Assembly: GCF_000242455.2 (NCBI RefSeq) | Contig: NC_019892.1 | Span: 3,100,001 to 3,164,000, forward strand | Source: Singulisphaera acidiphila DSM 18658 | GTDB lineage: Bacteria; Planctomycetota; Planctomycetia; Isosphaerales; Isosphaeraceae | Direction of reading: 5' to 3' | Length of the DNA stretch: 64,000 nucleotides | In this document: piece after piece, positions 34,363 through 43,828 of the stretch | How positions within the stretch are numbered: position 1 is the first letter of the stretch | Layout: each line of letters starts with the position of its first letter | Program-made: the position numbers and the translations under genes | The notes under the pieces: model-generated | Told to the model about the DNA's origin: nothing | The model's database searches: none | What the model saw: only the letters and a program-made list of their open reading frames with translations

Positions 34363-37300
34363 TTACTCGGCCACGGTGACCGTATGGTTTCGTGTCCCGG
34401 GCGTTCTCAGCCCGTTCACGTCGAACAGACCGACGTGGTGAATCTTCCGCCACTGCCACTTCTTCACGGCGAAGTAGAGGACAGGGAGGAAGATATCGAT
34501 CACTTCGTCGGCGATGAGGAGCCCGCCCAGGACGGGGGCAGCCATCGGCCGGATGACCTCGGAGCCGACGCCGCTCGCCCAGAGCATGGGGGCGATCGAG
34601 ATGATCGTCGTGCCTTCGGTGAGCAGCTTCGGCCGGAGGCGGTGGATCGCCCCGTCGAGAATCGCCTCCTTCAACTCGGCGATCGACCCGATGCCCTCGA
34701 GACCGCCACGTTCGTCGATGGCTTCGCGCAGGTAGACGAGCATGACGATGCCGGTCTCGGTCGCCATGCCGAAGCAGGCGATGTAGCCGACCCAGACCGC
34801 GACACTGAAGTTGAAGCCGAAGAGCCATTGGAACATCGCCCCTCCGGCGAGCGCCCCCAGCACGCTCGTCATCATCAGACCGGCATCAATCCAACTCTTG
34901 TAGGTCAGGTACAGAATCAGCACGATCACCGCAATAACGGCCGGGAAAACGAGCTGCAACGTCTTGCGGGTCTTGAGCTCGTTCTCGAACTGTCCCGACC
35001 ACTCGACGTACATCCCAGGGGGGAGTTTCACCCGATCCGCAACAACCCGCCGGGCTTCCTCGACGAAGCCGACTTCATCGCGGCCAGTGACTGTGAGCTG
35101 AACATAGGCTCGGAGCAGGCCGTTCTCGCTCTTGATCATCGACGGCCCCTCCACGACGCGGACGGCCGCCACCTCAGACAGAGGAACCTGGACCGGCTGA
35201 GCCGCAGCTCCGGATCCGGGCACCCCCGGAGAGGAGGCACCCATGCCGTCCCCACCCTCCGCCCCCGTAGCGCCGGTCGCTCCCCGTGCGGTAACAAGCG
35301 TATTCTTGAGCGCTTCCTCATCGGTGCGGAAGTCGCGGGCGTAGCGGACGCGAACAGGAAACCGCCGACGACCTTCGACGGTCATCGTCAGCGGCTTGCC
35401 CCCCATGGCGACCTCGACTACATCCTGGATGTCGCCGACCTGGATGCCATAGCGGGCGGCCTTCTTGCGGTCGATGTCGACTTCGACGTAGCCCTTGCCG
35501 ACGATCTGGTCGGGCACCACGCCGTTCGCCCCGCGCACACCGCGAAGCACCTCGGCGATCTCCTGGCTGACGCGCTGGATCTCGTCGAGATTATCGCCGA
35601 AGACCTTCACGCCGACGGGCGTGCGCACGCCCGTCGCGAGCATCTCGATGCGGTTGATGATGGGCTGCGTAAAGATGTTGCCCCAGCCGGGGACCTGGAG
35701 CGCCGTGCCCATCTCGTCGACAAGGTCTTGCTTGGACTTCTGCCAGAGAAAGAGCCGGTCGCTGAACGGTTTCTCGAGCGTGGCCCGGAGGGCAGGGAGT
35801 TCGTCGGGCTCTGGCTTTCGAACCGTGAGGTTCTTCGCGTCTGCCCGCGTCGTCAGTTCCTCGAGTGCGGCCCAGGTGCCCGCGCCGACAGCGCGGTCGA
35901 ATAGTTCCCAGTTGAGCGTCTTCATCCGCTCCTTGAGCTTCTCTTCGTGGAACCCCACGAGATGCTCGGTGAGTCGTGTGAAGAGCGTCTCCTTGCTCTT
36001 GCCGAGCACTTCCCCCACGGCGTCCGCCGCCTGTTCCCACGAACTGGGAGGAGGCGAGAGCAGGTCTGGATGCTCCCTGAGGACGCCCAGATGAATGAGC
36101 CGCCTGGAGGCGTCCTTCACGAGTGCGGTGACGTCGTCGAACCGCGTCTCGAGTGCCAGCCGCTCGCCGTAGAGATCACCGAGCGTCTTCGCCAGGTCCT
36201 CACGCTCCATGGCCGTGAGTCTGCGGTCGATGTGCGCCGGGTCCACTCGTTCGATCAGCGACTCGACGGCCTCACCCGCGAGTTGGTTCCCGAGCACGAT
36301 TCGGTGTTCCTTGAGGCGCAGCAATGCCAGGTCTCGGAGCGTTGCATCGACCCGGGTCACGACCTCCATCGCCGCCTCGTTCAGAAAGGCGTCTCGCTCT
36401 TCCTTCGTGGCTGCCGGTTTCAAAATGCCCTTCGCCTCGAGTGCCGTGAGCGCGGCCTGAGTCTGAATCAGGGCATCCTCGAACTTGAGCTTTCGTTTCG
36501 GCCAGACCTCGCGGTCATGAAGGTTGATGATCGTCTCGACCATGTCGAGCGGCGAAGGGTCGGTCGCCGTCTCGGCACGCCCCGCCTTGCCAACCACCAT
36601 CAGCACCTCGGGAAAGCCGCGAAGCACGGCGTCCCGGGCCTTCAAGTCCTGCGTCGCCTGCGTCACCGACATCCGCGGGACGCTCGTCGGCATATCGAGA
36701 ATTGAGCCTTCGTCCAGTGGTGGCATGAACTCGCTCCCGAGCCGGGTCGAGGCGAGATAACCCGTACCAAGGATGCAGACGAAGAGCCAGCAGACAAGCG
36801 TGGTTCGGTCCATCAGCCAGGAGAGCATCGGCTTGAAGATGGTGATCATCGTCCGGACCAGCCAGCTATCGTCCTCGGACTTGATCCGACCTTTGAGGAA
36901 GATCGGGATCAGCGCCGGGACAAGGGTGATGGCGAGGATCGCCACGCCGATGAGCGCGAAGGTCTTGGTCCAGGCGAGCGGGTGAAACATCTTCCCCGAG
37001 CGGCCGGTCAGAGCGAACACCGGCAGAAACGAGACGATGGTGATCAGCACCGAGAAGAAGATCGGCCGGCCGACCGTCCGGCAGGCCGGGATAATCACGT
37101 CGAGAACGTTCCCCGTGACGCGCCGGTTCCCGAACCGGCGCGTGAGGTGGTGCGCCGCGTTCTCGGTCATGACGACCGCCTGGTCCTCGAGAATGCCGAC
37201 CGAGATCGCGATTCCGGCAAGGCTCATGATGTTCGACGGGATGCCAAAAATCTTCATCAGCAGAAAGCTGAAGAGGATCGCCAAGGGGAGCGTGATCGAG

Positions 37301-38385
37301 ACGACGAACGCACCGCCCAGGTGTCCCATGATGAGGACGATCATCACGGTCGAAATGATGATCTCTTCCTTGACGGTGGCCGAAACGGTTTCCAACGCCT
37401 TGTTGATGAGTGGGGTGCGGTCATAGAAGGGGACGATCCGGACTCCTTCGGGGAGCCCTGCGCTGAGCGTCGTGATCTTCTCTTTCACTTTGCGGGTGAC
37501 TTCGAGTGGGTTCTCGCCGAACCGCATCATCACGACGCCACCGACCACCTCTCTACCATCCTTCTCGAGCACACTCCGCTTGAACCCTGGGCCCAACTGA
37601 ACCGAGGCGATGGCGCGCAAATCGATGGGCACACCCCCGCGCTGGGCGACGACCGTGTCCTTCAAATCCTCGAGGTTTTTGATCCAGCCGACGGAGCGGA
37701 TCAGATACTCGGCGTTCCCCTTGTGGATGACTCGGCCACCCACGGCCGAGTTCGAGCGCTGGACGGCCGAGTAGACCTCGCCCAGGCTGATGCCATAGGA
37801 GCGGAGCCGGTTCGGATCGAGGTCGATCTGGTACTCGCGTGGCGCTCCGCCCACCGAGGCAACTTCGGCGACGCCGGGAACCGAGTTCAACTGATAGCGG
37901 ACGTACCAATCCTGAATGGCGCGGAGCTCACCGAGGTCGGAGTTCTCCCCCTCGACGGTATACCAGAAGATCTGGCCGACGGCCGTGGCGTCGGGCGCCA
38001 TGTAGGGGGTGACGCCTTGCGGGAGTTCGGGAGCGACGGTCGCGAGCCGTTCGAGCACGCGCTGGCGGGCGAAATAATAGTCGGTCGAGTCGTCGAAGAT
38101 GACGTTGATCATCGAGAAGTTGAACTCGCTCGACGAGCGAACCACCTTCACGCCGGCGAGCCCTTGGAGCTTCGTCGTGAGTGGATAGGTGACCTGGTCT
38201 TCAATCTCTTGCGGGCTCCGCCCCATCCAGTCGGTGAAGACGATCACCTGGTTCTCGGACTGATCCGGAATGGCATCCACCGGCATCGTCATCAGAGCGC
38301 GGAAGCCCGCGATCCCGATCACGATGGAAGCGAGGATGACGAGGAAGCGGTTCCGGATCGACCACTCGATGATTCCTTCGATCAT
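34363..38385 (-). CDS. cusA: CusA/CzcA-type heavy-metal RND efflux pump with a large porter-domain insertion
   Basis: The 1340-residue product is an HME-type RND pump: MIEGIIEWSIRNRFLVILAS, the first porter loop (AGFRALMTMPVDAIPDQSEN), GILEDQAVVMTENAAHHLTR in the fourth helix (Glu400, Asp401), IEMLATGVRTPVGVKVFGDN in the second half, and TEGTTIISIAPMLWASGVGS. Usual length is about 1040. The excess is mostly one Lys/Glu/Leu-rich helical insertion at about residues 640-885 (36468-35733) in the second porter loop. A second, Gly/Ala/Ser-rich insert (GATGATGAEGGDGMGASSPG) lies near residue 1085. It exports monovalent or divalent soft metals with CusB and TolC. CGGAGG precedes the ATG by 7 bases. 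Confidence 0.9.
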   Translation of the reverse strand: MIEGIIEWSIRNRFLVILASIVIGIAGFRALMTMPVDAIPDQSENQVIVFTDWMGRSPQEIEDQVTYPLTTKLQGLAGVKVVRSSSEFNFSMINVIFDDSTDYYFARQRVLERLATVAPELPQGVTPYMAPDATAVGQIFWYTVEGENSDLGELRAIQDWYVRYQLNSVPGVAEVASVGGAPREYQIDLDPNRLRSYGISLGEVYSAVQRSNSAVGGRVIHKGNAEYLIRSVGWIKNLEDLKDTVVAQRGGVPIDLRAIASVQLGPGFKRSVLEKDGREVVGGVVMMRFGENPLEVTRKVKEKITTLSAGLPEGVRIVPFYDRTPLINKALETVSATVKEEIIISTVMIVLIMGHLGGAFVVSITLPLAILFSFLLMKIFGIPSNIMSLAGIAISVGILEDQAVVMTENAAHHLTRRFGNRRVTGNVLDVIIPACRTVGRPIFFSVLITIVSFLPVFALTGRSGKMFHPLAWTKTFALIGVAILAITLVPALIPIFLKGRIKSEDDSWLVRTMITIFKPMLSWLMDRTTLVCWLFVCILGTGYLASTRLGSEFMPPLDEGSILDMPTSVPRMSVTQATQDLKARDAVLRGFPEVLMVVGKAGRAETATDPSPLDMVETIINLHDREVWPKRKLKFEDALIQTQAALTALEAKGILKPAATKEERDAFLNEAAMEVVTRVDATLRDLALLRLKEHRIVLGNQLAGEAVESLIERVDPAHIDRRLTAMEREDLAKTLGDLYGERLALETRFDDVTALVKDASRRLIHLGVLREHPDLLSPPPSSWEQAADAVGEVLGKSKETLFTRLTEHLVGFHEEKLKERMKTLNWELFDRAVGAGTWAALEELTTRADAKNLTVRKPEPDELPALRATLEKPFSDRLFLWQKSKQDLVDEMGTALQVPGWGNIFTQPIINRIEMLATGVRTPVGVKVFGDNLDEIQRVSQEIAEVLRGVRGANGVVPDQIVGKGYVEVDIDRKKAARYGIQVGDIQDVVEVAMGGKPLTMTVEGRRRFPVRVRYARDFRTDEEALKNTLVTARGATGATGAEGGDGMGASSPGVPGSGAAAQPVQVPLSEVAAVRVVEGPSMIKSENGLLRAYVQLTVTGRDEVGFVEEARRVVADRVKLPPGMYVEWSGQFENELKTRKTLQLVFPAVIAVIVLILYLTYKSWIDAGLMMTSVLGALAGGAMFQWLFGFNFSVAVWVGYIACFGMATETGIVMLVYLREAIDERGGLEGIGSIAELKEAILDGAIHRLRPKLLTEGTTIISIAPMLWASGVGSEVIRPMAAPVLGGLLIADEVIDIFLPVLYFAVKKWQWRKIHHVGLFDVNGLRTPGTRNHTVTVAE

Positions 38386-38401
38386 GGACCAACCTCCGTT
38401 C

Positions 38402-40105
38402 TCAATGCCGGTGGACGGGCGTCGCGGGGGCGGCGGCCGACTGTGTCGCAGCGGCGATCGGCTTAACGGCCGCCTTCGGGTTCAGCCGGTTCTCGGCGTC
38501 GATCAGGAACGAGCCCGAAGTCGCCACCGACTCGCCGGGGGAGAGGCCGTCAAGCACCGGGTAGCGGTCGCCCGAGATCGGGCCGAGCACGACTTCGCGC
38601 CCTTCAAAGACGCCGGGATCCGTCTCGACATAGACGACCTTCTTCGTCCCGGTGTCGATGACCGCCGACTCAGGGACGGTGAGCACCTCGTCCCTCGGCG
38701 CCGGGGCGAGCCGGGCGAGGTACTTCACGGGCTCCCCCTTGAGCTTCTCCTCACACCCTTCACAGCACATCCAGAGCTTCTGCCCTTGAAGCTCGATCGG
38801 GATGGGAGTGCCCATCGAACCGAGCTTCGCGTGAGTCACGAGGCAGACCTTCTGTTCGTCAACAGTGAGACTCGCACGCCGAGCCGTTCCCAAGGCGGGA
38901 CGTGAGACGATCCGAGAGCGGAACGCCGGGGTGTCGGCAACCGGAGTCTTGAGCGTGACGGTGGCGAACATCCCCGGGCGGAGGCGAAGGTCCGCGTTCT
39001 CCAGGTCGTACCGGACGGTGACCGTGCGCGTCTCGGAATTCAGGACCGGGTCGATGAACGCAACCTTCCCTGAGAAAACCTCGCCCGGATAGGCCTCGAC
39101 GGTCGCTTCTACCGACTGCCCGACGCGAACCAGCGAGAACTGATTCTCGAAGACTTGCGCCTTGACCCAAACATGCGTGAGGTCGGCGATCTCGAACAGC
39201 GCCTGCCCCTCGCTGACGTATTCCCCCTCGATCACATTCTTCCGGATCACCACCCCGCCGATGGGCGCGAGGATGGGCAGGCGGAAGTCAGCCTTCCCCT
39301 CGCGAAGGATCTGGTCGACCTGAGCCTGGGTAATGCCCCAGAGCTTGAGCTTCTCGCCGGAGAGCCGGACCAGCTCCCCCGGGTCTCCCAACACCGAGCG
39401 GCCGAGCGTCGTCTGCATCGGTGACTGCTTACGCATCGAGCTCTGATTGAGGAGGAGTTCCTGGATCGCTTGATATAACTCAGGGCTATACACCTCCGCG
39501 AGCGGTTCCCCCGCCTTCACCTTGGTACCGGTGAAATTCACCAAGAGCCGATCGACCCGGGCCATGCCCTTGGTCTTCGAGGAAATGCGCTTGAGCAACC
39601 GCTCATCGACTTCGATGGTGCCAACGGTCGTCATCGTCTCGGAGAGCGGAGCGTAGTTCACCTCACTCGTCCGTACCCCGGCCTGGGCCACCCGGAAGGG
39701 AGCAAGCGAGACCCGAGCGAGAACCCCCGCCGGAAGCGTCTCCTTCTCCCCTTTCTTCCGCTTCGAAAGCGGCATGCCGCAGATCGGGCATGAGCCCGGC
39801 TCGGCCTGAATTACCGTCGGGTGCATCGGGCAGTAGTGTTCGGTGTCAGACGCGGCCGCGTGCGTCTCGCCCGGCGGACGGGACCACTTCTCGTAGTGAT
39901 TCCAGAGGGTGTCCCAGTAGGCGAAAACCAGGCCCGTGGCGGCCATCAAAGCAATGAAGCGGAGCCTGAGCTCAACGACCTTCACCACCATCCGAAACTT
40001 CTGCCAGCGGGTCAATTGCGGCTCATTCGCCGCACTCGGCGCAGGCCGAGCGAAAGACTCAGGCGCACCCGAGTCGGACTGACCGGAAGGTCCATGAACG
40101 GCCAT
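38402..40105 (-). CDS. cusB: CusB-type RND periplasmic adaptor with two metal-binding modules
   Basis: The 567-residue product has an N-terminal membrane anchor (LRFIALMAATGLVFAYWDTL), a CPMHPTVIQAEPGSCPICGM metal-binding unit near the N-terminus, and the lipoyl/beta-barrel adaptor body (LAEVYSPELYQAIQELLLNQ, FEIADLTHVWVKAQVFENQF, DLRLRPGMFATVTLKTPV). Inserted before the final membrane-proximal part is a Cys-rich block with CLVTHAKLGSMGTPIPIELQ followed by WMCCEGCEEKLKGEPVKYLA, like the one in the neighbouring periplasmic protein. It bridges CusA to the outer membrane. Met at 40105 has GAGGAG 8 bases upstream. It is 16 bp from cusA in the same orientation. Confidence 0.88.
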   Translation of the reverse strand: MAVHGPSGQSDSGAPESFARPAPSAANEPQLTRWQKFRMVVKVVELRLRFIALMAATGLVFAYWDTLWNHYEKWSRPPGETHAAASDTEHYCPMHPTVIQAEPGSCPICGMPLSKRKKGEKETLPAGVLARVSLAPFRVAQAGVRTSEVNYAPLSETMTTVGTIEVDERLLKRISSKTKGMARVDRLLVNFTGTKVKAGEPLAEVYSPELYQAIQELLLNQSSMRKQSPMQTTLGRSVLGDPGELVRLSGEKLKLWGITQAQVDQILREGKADFRLPILAPIGGVVIRKNVIEGEYVSEGQALFEIADLTHVWVKAQVFENQFSLVRVGQSVEATVEAYPGEVFSGKVAFIDPVLNSETRTVTVRYDLENADLRLRPGMFATVTLKTPVADTPAFRSRIVSRPALGTARRASLTVDEQKVCLVTHAKLGSMGTPIPIELQGQKLWMCCEGCEEKLKGEPVKYLARLAPAPRDEVLTVPESAVIDTGTKKVVYVETDPGVFEGREVVLGPISGDRYPVLDGLSPGESVATSGSFLIDAENRLNPKAAVKPIAAATQSAAAPATPVHRH

Positions 40106-40272
40106 GATCGAAACTCCTCGCTCAACTCGGGTGAGAAGCCCAAGGGGCGCGTTTCTTGCGTGCGTCAATCACGATCGGGCGTGGTTTCGGAACGGCTTGC
40201 TGCCGAGCGAACGTCTGGCGAGAAAGACGCCAAACGAGCGCAGCGCAAAGTCGTCACTCGCAAGGGGGGAGT

Positions 40273-40752
40273 TCAGATCAAGAGATGTGACGTTCGAAGG
40301 TAGAGCGGAGACTTGAGCAGGCTCTCGTTCGGGAGCCGAAGGCGGCCGAACGAGAGCGAAGGCCGGGCCGTCTGGGGGACGGCAGCCAAGGTTTCAGCAC
40401 TCAGCCCATCGGTGCGTTGGCTGTTCGTCGGCTGGGCCGGCCGCTCGGAAGGAGCGGCGGGCTCGTTTGCCCGGCATTCGCACGAAGCCGAAGCCGGCGG
40501 AGAACTCAGCCGAGCGGGAGCGGCAACGACCGCATCCTCCCCCATCGCATCGGTCGACGGTGGCAAGGACTCGACTTTACCACAACAGCCGCACTCAGCC
40601 GACGGTCGGCTCGCACAGCAGGCTCGGGAGGTCGATGCGGACTTGGACTTCGTCGTTGAGCAGGCCGAAGCAACGTCCGCGAACGAGAGCATCCCCACGA
40701 TCGCCACAAAGGCAACCAAGGCGACGTTCGTGCTCGGGCGTTGTGTTGTCAT
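40273..40752 (-). CDS. Cysteine-rich secreted protein of the metal locus
   Basis: The 159-residue product has a signal peptide (NVALVAFVAIVGMLSFADVA) and then Cys clusters CCASRPSAECGCCG and CECR, spread through a Ser/Ala/Pro-rich, otherwise disordered-looking chain. Similar clusters bind soft metals such as Cu(I), Cd or Zn. It sits at the upstream end of the cusB-cusA cluster on the same strand, 167 bp before cusB, so a metal-buffering role in the envelope is plausible. No enzyme motif is seen. There is no clear Shine-Dalgarno sequence before the ATG. Confidence 0.65.
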   Translation of the reverse strand: MTTQRPSTNVALVAFVAIVGMLSFADVASACSTTKSKSASTSRACCASRPSAECGCCGKVESLPPSTDAMGEDAVVAAPARLSSPPASASCECRANEPAAPSERPAQPTNSQRTDGLSAETLAAVPQTARPSLSFGRLRLPNESLLKSPLYLRTSHLLI

Positions 40753-41096
40753 GGCCTAAAAAGTGTTAAAGGAGCCGGGGGATCGTGCAAGTTCCAGGCA
40801 TTCTACCGCGCTGTCGTCTTGAAAACAAGTTCGGCAGTGGCCCGTCAAATCTTAAGCATGGCCGACTGCGACAACGACGACGGTCCACGCCGCCCTGGTT
40901 TCGTTGGAAATCTGCGGCTCGATCGAGGCGTTTCCAAGCCCGTCTTTTCTCGAGACTCGCTCGTGACTAAAGAATCGATACAAGCGAACGAGTCTTCTCA
41001 GCCGATACACGACCTGAGGTTCCTTTGAATGACGATATTGCCGGTTGCGCCGATGGTGCGTGCATTGAGTTCACAGGGAATAAAGAGGGGCCGGCA
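40753..41096. other. Divergent promoter region of the metal-efflux locus
   Basis: About 340 bases between the Cys-rich gene (minus) and the TolC-type gene (plus). It must hold promoters for both directions. I looked for a TACCC-N5-GGGTA CsoR-like site here and did not find one, so this half may be controlled by another regulator. Confidence 0.5.
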
Positions 41097-42614
41097 ATGA
41101 TCCGACAACCAACTCATGGCCTGATCGCTCTCAGCGTCCTTGTCGCAATGGGTGGCTGCGTTCACCCATTGCCGCTCCTGGAATATGAGGAAGTGGCCAA
41201 CGAGGTCCATGCCACGGCGCATCGACCGCCGGAATCGATCCGCCCTGATGAGCCAATGGCCACGGCACTCGACCCGGCCCCGGTCCCTGCCGGGCTCAGT
41301 GGCGAGCAACCGGTCGACGTGTACATTTGCCACGCCCTGGCCGAGAACCGCGGGGTGCAGGCCGCTCGGTTCAACCTGCTCGCCATGAAGCAGCGGATCC
41401 CGCAAGAGACCGCACTCGAGGACCCGATGGTGCAAAACACCATCTGGCCCTTCCCAAGTAACGCGCCGCAATACTCGCTCATGGGCTATATGCCGTATGA
41501 GCTGATGATCACCCAGCAGTTCCCCTGGTTCGGCACACTCAAGCTACGCGGCCAGGCGGCGGAGCAGGAGGCGAAGGCCGCCTTTTACGAGTTGCTCGCC
41601 GCCCAGCTCGAGGTCGTCTCACGGGTGAAGCGCGCCTACTACAGCATTTATTTCAACCAGAAGGCCGAAACGATCCTGGCCGACAATAAGAAGCTCGCAG
41701 AGGATTTCGTCGTCCTCGCCCGAGAGCGGCTCAAGTCGGGTACGACAACGCTCCAGGACGTGCTTCGCGCCCAAAACATCGTCACAGACGTGGAGAGTGA
41801 ACTGGTCACCGTCCGCCAGGAGCTCGCGGGGGCCAAAGCCGCCCTCGCCCGGCAACTCCACGTCAGCCCCGAGGCAGACCTGCGGGCGCTCTCGGAAATG
41901 CAGGTTGCTCAGGTCCCCGCCCAGGTCGAAATGCTCTACCGCCTCGCCGCTGCGGCCCGTCCTGAGTTGCAAGGCCGACTCGCCGAAGTCGCCCGCGACG
42001 AGCGGCAGGTGGAGCTCGCCAAGAAGCGTTATTACCCGAACATCACCGCAGGTCTCGCCTACGGCATGATGACGCGAGTGAACAGCATGTCCTCCATCGC
42101 CGACGGGCGAGACAACGTCGGCTTCATCGTCGGGTTCAACCTACCCATCTATCAACAGAAGCTCGCCGCCGGGGTGAGCGAGGCCCAGGCCCGAGCCATC
42201 GCTGACTCCCGGCGCTACGCCGATCTCAGAGACGAAACCTACGAAGAGGTGAAGGAGTTGTTCCTCGAGGCCAAAGCCCGGCGCGAAGTGCTCGAACTCT
42301 TCCAAACGAGCTATCTGCCACGAGCAGAGAACGTGCTCGAACTCGCAACGAACGACTATCGCGTCGGCAATCAGGACTTCATCACCCTGATCACCGGCCT
42401 GAGAGAACTCCTCACCGTTCGCCTTCAGATCGCTCGCCTGGAGTCCGAACTGGGTAAAGCGCTCGCCTCGCTCGAGCGCGTCGTCGGGGTCCAACTCAAC
42501 GATCATCCGCCCAAAACAATCGCGGCTCCAACCACACCGACTCAGCAGCCTCCTCCCCCGACAAACGGAGCAGGCCCCTTCACGCCTGGTGCGGATACTC
42601 CCGAGCCGGAATAG
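41097..42614 (+). CDS. TolC-type outer-membrane efflux lipoprotein
   Basis: The 505-residue product begins MIRQPTHGLIALSVLVAMGG and then Cys, so it is probably lipid-anchored. The body shows two outer-membrane efflux repeats with long helices: LEYEEVANEVHATAHRPPES, VSRVKRAYYSIYFNQKAETI, ARERLKSGTTTLQDVLRAQN and, in the second half, ARREVLELFQTSYLPRAENV and VGNQDFITLITGLREL. It should form the outer-membrane channel for the CusA/CusB pump. GAGGGG lies 6 bases upstream of the ATG. It is divergently transcribed from the rest of the efflux cluster, and ends at a hairpin that overlaps its stop. Confidence 0.88.
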   Translation: MIRQPTHGLIALSVLVAMGGCVHPLPLLEYEEVANEVHATAHRPPESIRPDEPMATALDPAPVPAGLSGEQPVDVYICHALAENRGVQAARFNLLAMKQRIPQETALEDPMVQNTIWPFPSNAPQYSLMGYMPYELMITQQFPWFGTLKLRGQAAEQEAKAAFYELLAAQLEVVSRVKRAYYSIYFNQKAETILADNKKLAEDFVVLARERLKSGTTTLQDVLRAQNIVTDVESELVTVRQELAGAKAALARQLHVSPEADLRALSEMQVAQVPAQVEMLYRLAAAARPELQGRLAEVARDERQVELAKKRYYPNITAGLAYGMMTRVNSMSSIADGRDNVGFIVGFNLPIYQQKLAAGVSEAQARAIADSRRYADLRDETYEEVKELFLEAKARREVLELFQTSYLPRAENVLELATNDYRVGNQDFITLITGLRELLTVRLQIARLESELGKALASLERVVGVQLNDHPPKTIAAPTTPTQQPPPPTNGAGPFTPGADTPEPE

Positions 42615-42628
42615 CCCGGCCGGCTCGG
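42601..42628 (+). terminator. Hairpin at the 3' end of the TolC-type gene
   Basis: A 9-bp inverted repeat (CCGAGCCGG / CCGGCTCGG) with a 10-base loop overlaps the stop codon and is followed by CCGTATTTCCC. It may end transcription weakly. Confidence 0.45.
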
Positions 42629-42866
42629 CCGTATTTCCCTCGGGCCACAGACCCCCTTCCATTACTAAAAATACAATATTTCAATCATTGACCTTGCATT
42701 TCAATGGTGATTTGAATTAACCAAGTCTTCCGATTCGACAACAGCACGAACCGGCCGCACAGACTCCGTGGCCGGCTCAACGTTTCGCTCTGAAGCCCCA
42801 ACCATCGCCGCGTCTCATCGTACGACCCCGCGAACACCATTTTTTTCACGTCGCCTTACTCTTGGC

Positions 42867-43178
42867 TTAAAGCAAGGCCTCCGATGGAAAGTGGTTTTGC
42901 GTCGGCACATCCGCATCCATGAACGCCTTGTAGAATTCACCGTCGAGCCGAACCCCCAACTCGGAGCCGTAGCGCGCGATCATTTCAGCGGTAACCGAAT
43001 CAAGAATGCGCACACGGAGATCATCCACCAACCGCCACTTCTTGACAAAATGAGCAACGGCACCGACCTCCGCGGCCATCTGGTCCTTCGTATGCGCAGA
43101 CCTTCCGCTGTTGTAGTAAAAGACCATGATGCTCACGCACCGAGCGATCATCTCCTGAATTTCACGTTCAGTCGCCAT
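42867..43178 (-). CDS. Small helical hypothetical protein
   Basis: The 103-residue product, starting MATEREIQEMIARCVSIMVF, has no signal peptide and one weakly hydrophobic helix. Sequence features are the phrase SAHTKDQMAAEVGAVAHFVK and a C-terminal GSELGVRLDGEFYKAFMDAD. It has GAGGAG close upstream of the Met at 43178, which decides the start over a longer frame. I do not recognise the family; it is the first gene beyond the metal island and is flanked by gene-free DNA on both sides. Confidence 0.55.
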   Translation of the reverse strand: MATEREIQEMIARCVSIMVFYYNSGRSAHTKDQMAAEVGAVAHFVKKWRLVDDLRVRILDSVTAEMIARYGSELGVRLDGEFYKAFMDADVPTQNHFPSEALL

Positions 43179-43828
43179 GATGCTCCTCATCAAACGGCAG
43201 TGTCGGAAGAGAAGGGATTGGCCGACATCACTGGACTTGCCAACCCGCCTGCTCATTTCCCTGGCCGATATCCAGCATCCGCTCCTGGCTCAGCACCCCG
43301 GCATGACAAGTCGTACTGGGCTGACTCCTTCCCATGCGTTCTCAAATCCAATCCTGACGGGGAGGCATATACGGCACGTCTGGCGAATGTCACTCCTGAT
43401 CAGCAGGCGCCGGTCGACCACTCGTAAACGCCGGCTCCAAAACGATCGTCAACGACACTACAAATCACCAGCATATCCCATTCACCGATGATCTGCACAT
43501 CCTCGAGTTTAGCAACAGGCAGTAACGACTTTTGTCCTCGAGAGCAGGATCGGTACGGCATGTGGAGTACAAAAAAAGCCCCGCCGTGCGAATCGTCGCA
43601 CTGCGGGGCTATCTTAGCCAAAGAATATCGGCCCTTCGTGAGCCGATAGTCCTCATGACAAACAAGCATGACAGGAGGACGGTTTTGTGTCAAGCCGCTA
43701 GAGGTAAGGACATTCCTGAGCGGTAACCTCCTGGAGCATTTTGGATGTCGCTTGGAACAATTCGCTTCTCAAGGTGTTGTTCGTCGCCTCCACAATGGTG
43801 ACGGACATGAGCAAACGCATCCTGAGCA
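43179..43828. other. Gene-free stretch containing a strong terminator
   Basis: About 650 bases; the only clear element is the minus-strand terminator at 43577-43610. Open frames in it lack family features. Confidence 0.5.
43577..43610 (-). terminator. Intrinsic terminator downstream of the Usp gene
   Basis: AGCCCCGC (43577-43584) pairs with GCGGGGCT (43603-43610), and inside it GTGCGA pairs with TCGCAC, closing on ATCG with one C/T mismatch. On the minus strand the stem is followed by a run of T (TTTTTTTG), a textbook Rho-independent terminator about 220 bases after the Usp stop. Confidence 0.85.

Noticed and set aside
34384..38466. Several long plus-strand frames opposite cusA
   Set aside because: Antisense shadows of a GC-rich gene; the minus strand has a full RND pump.
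40753..41096. A CsoR-like operator in front of the efflux genes
   Set aside because: No TACCC-N5-GGGTA palindrome is visible in this interval.
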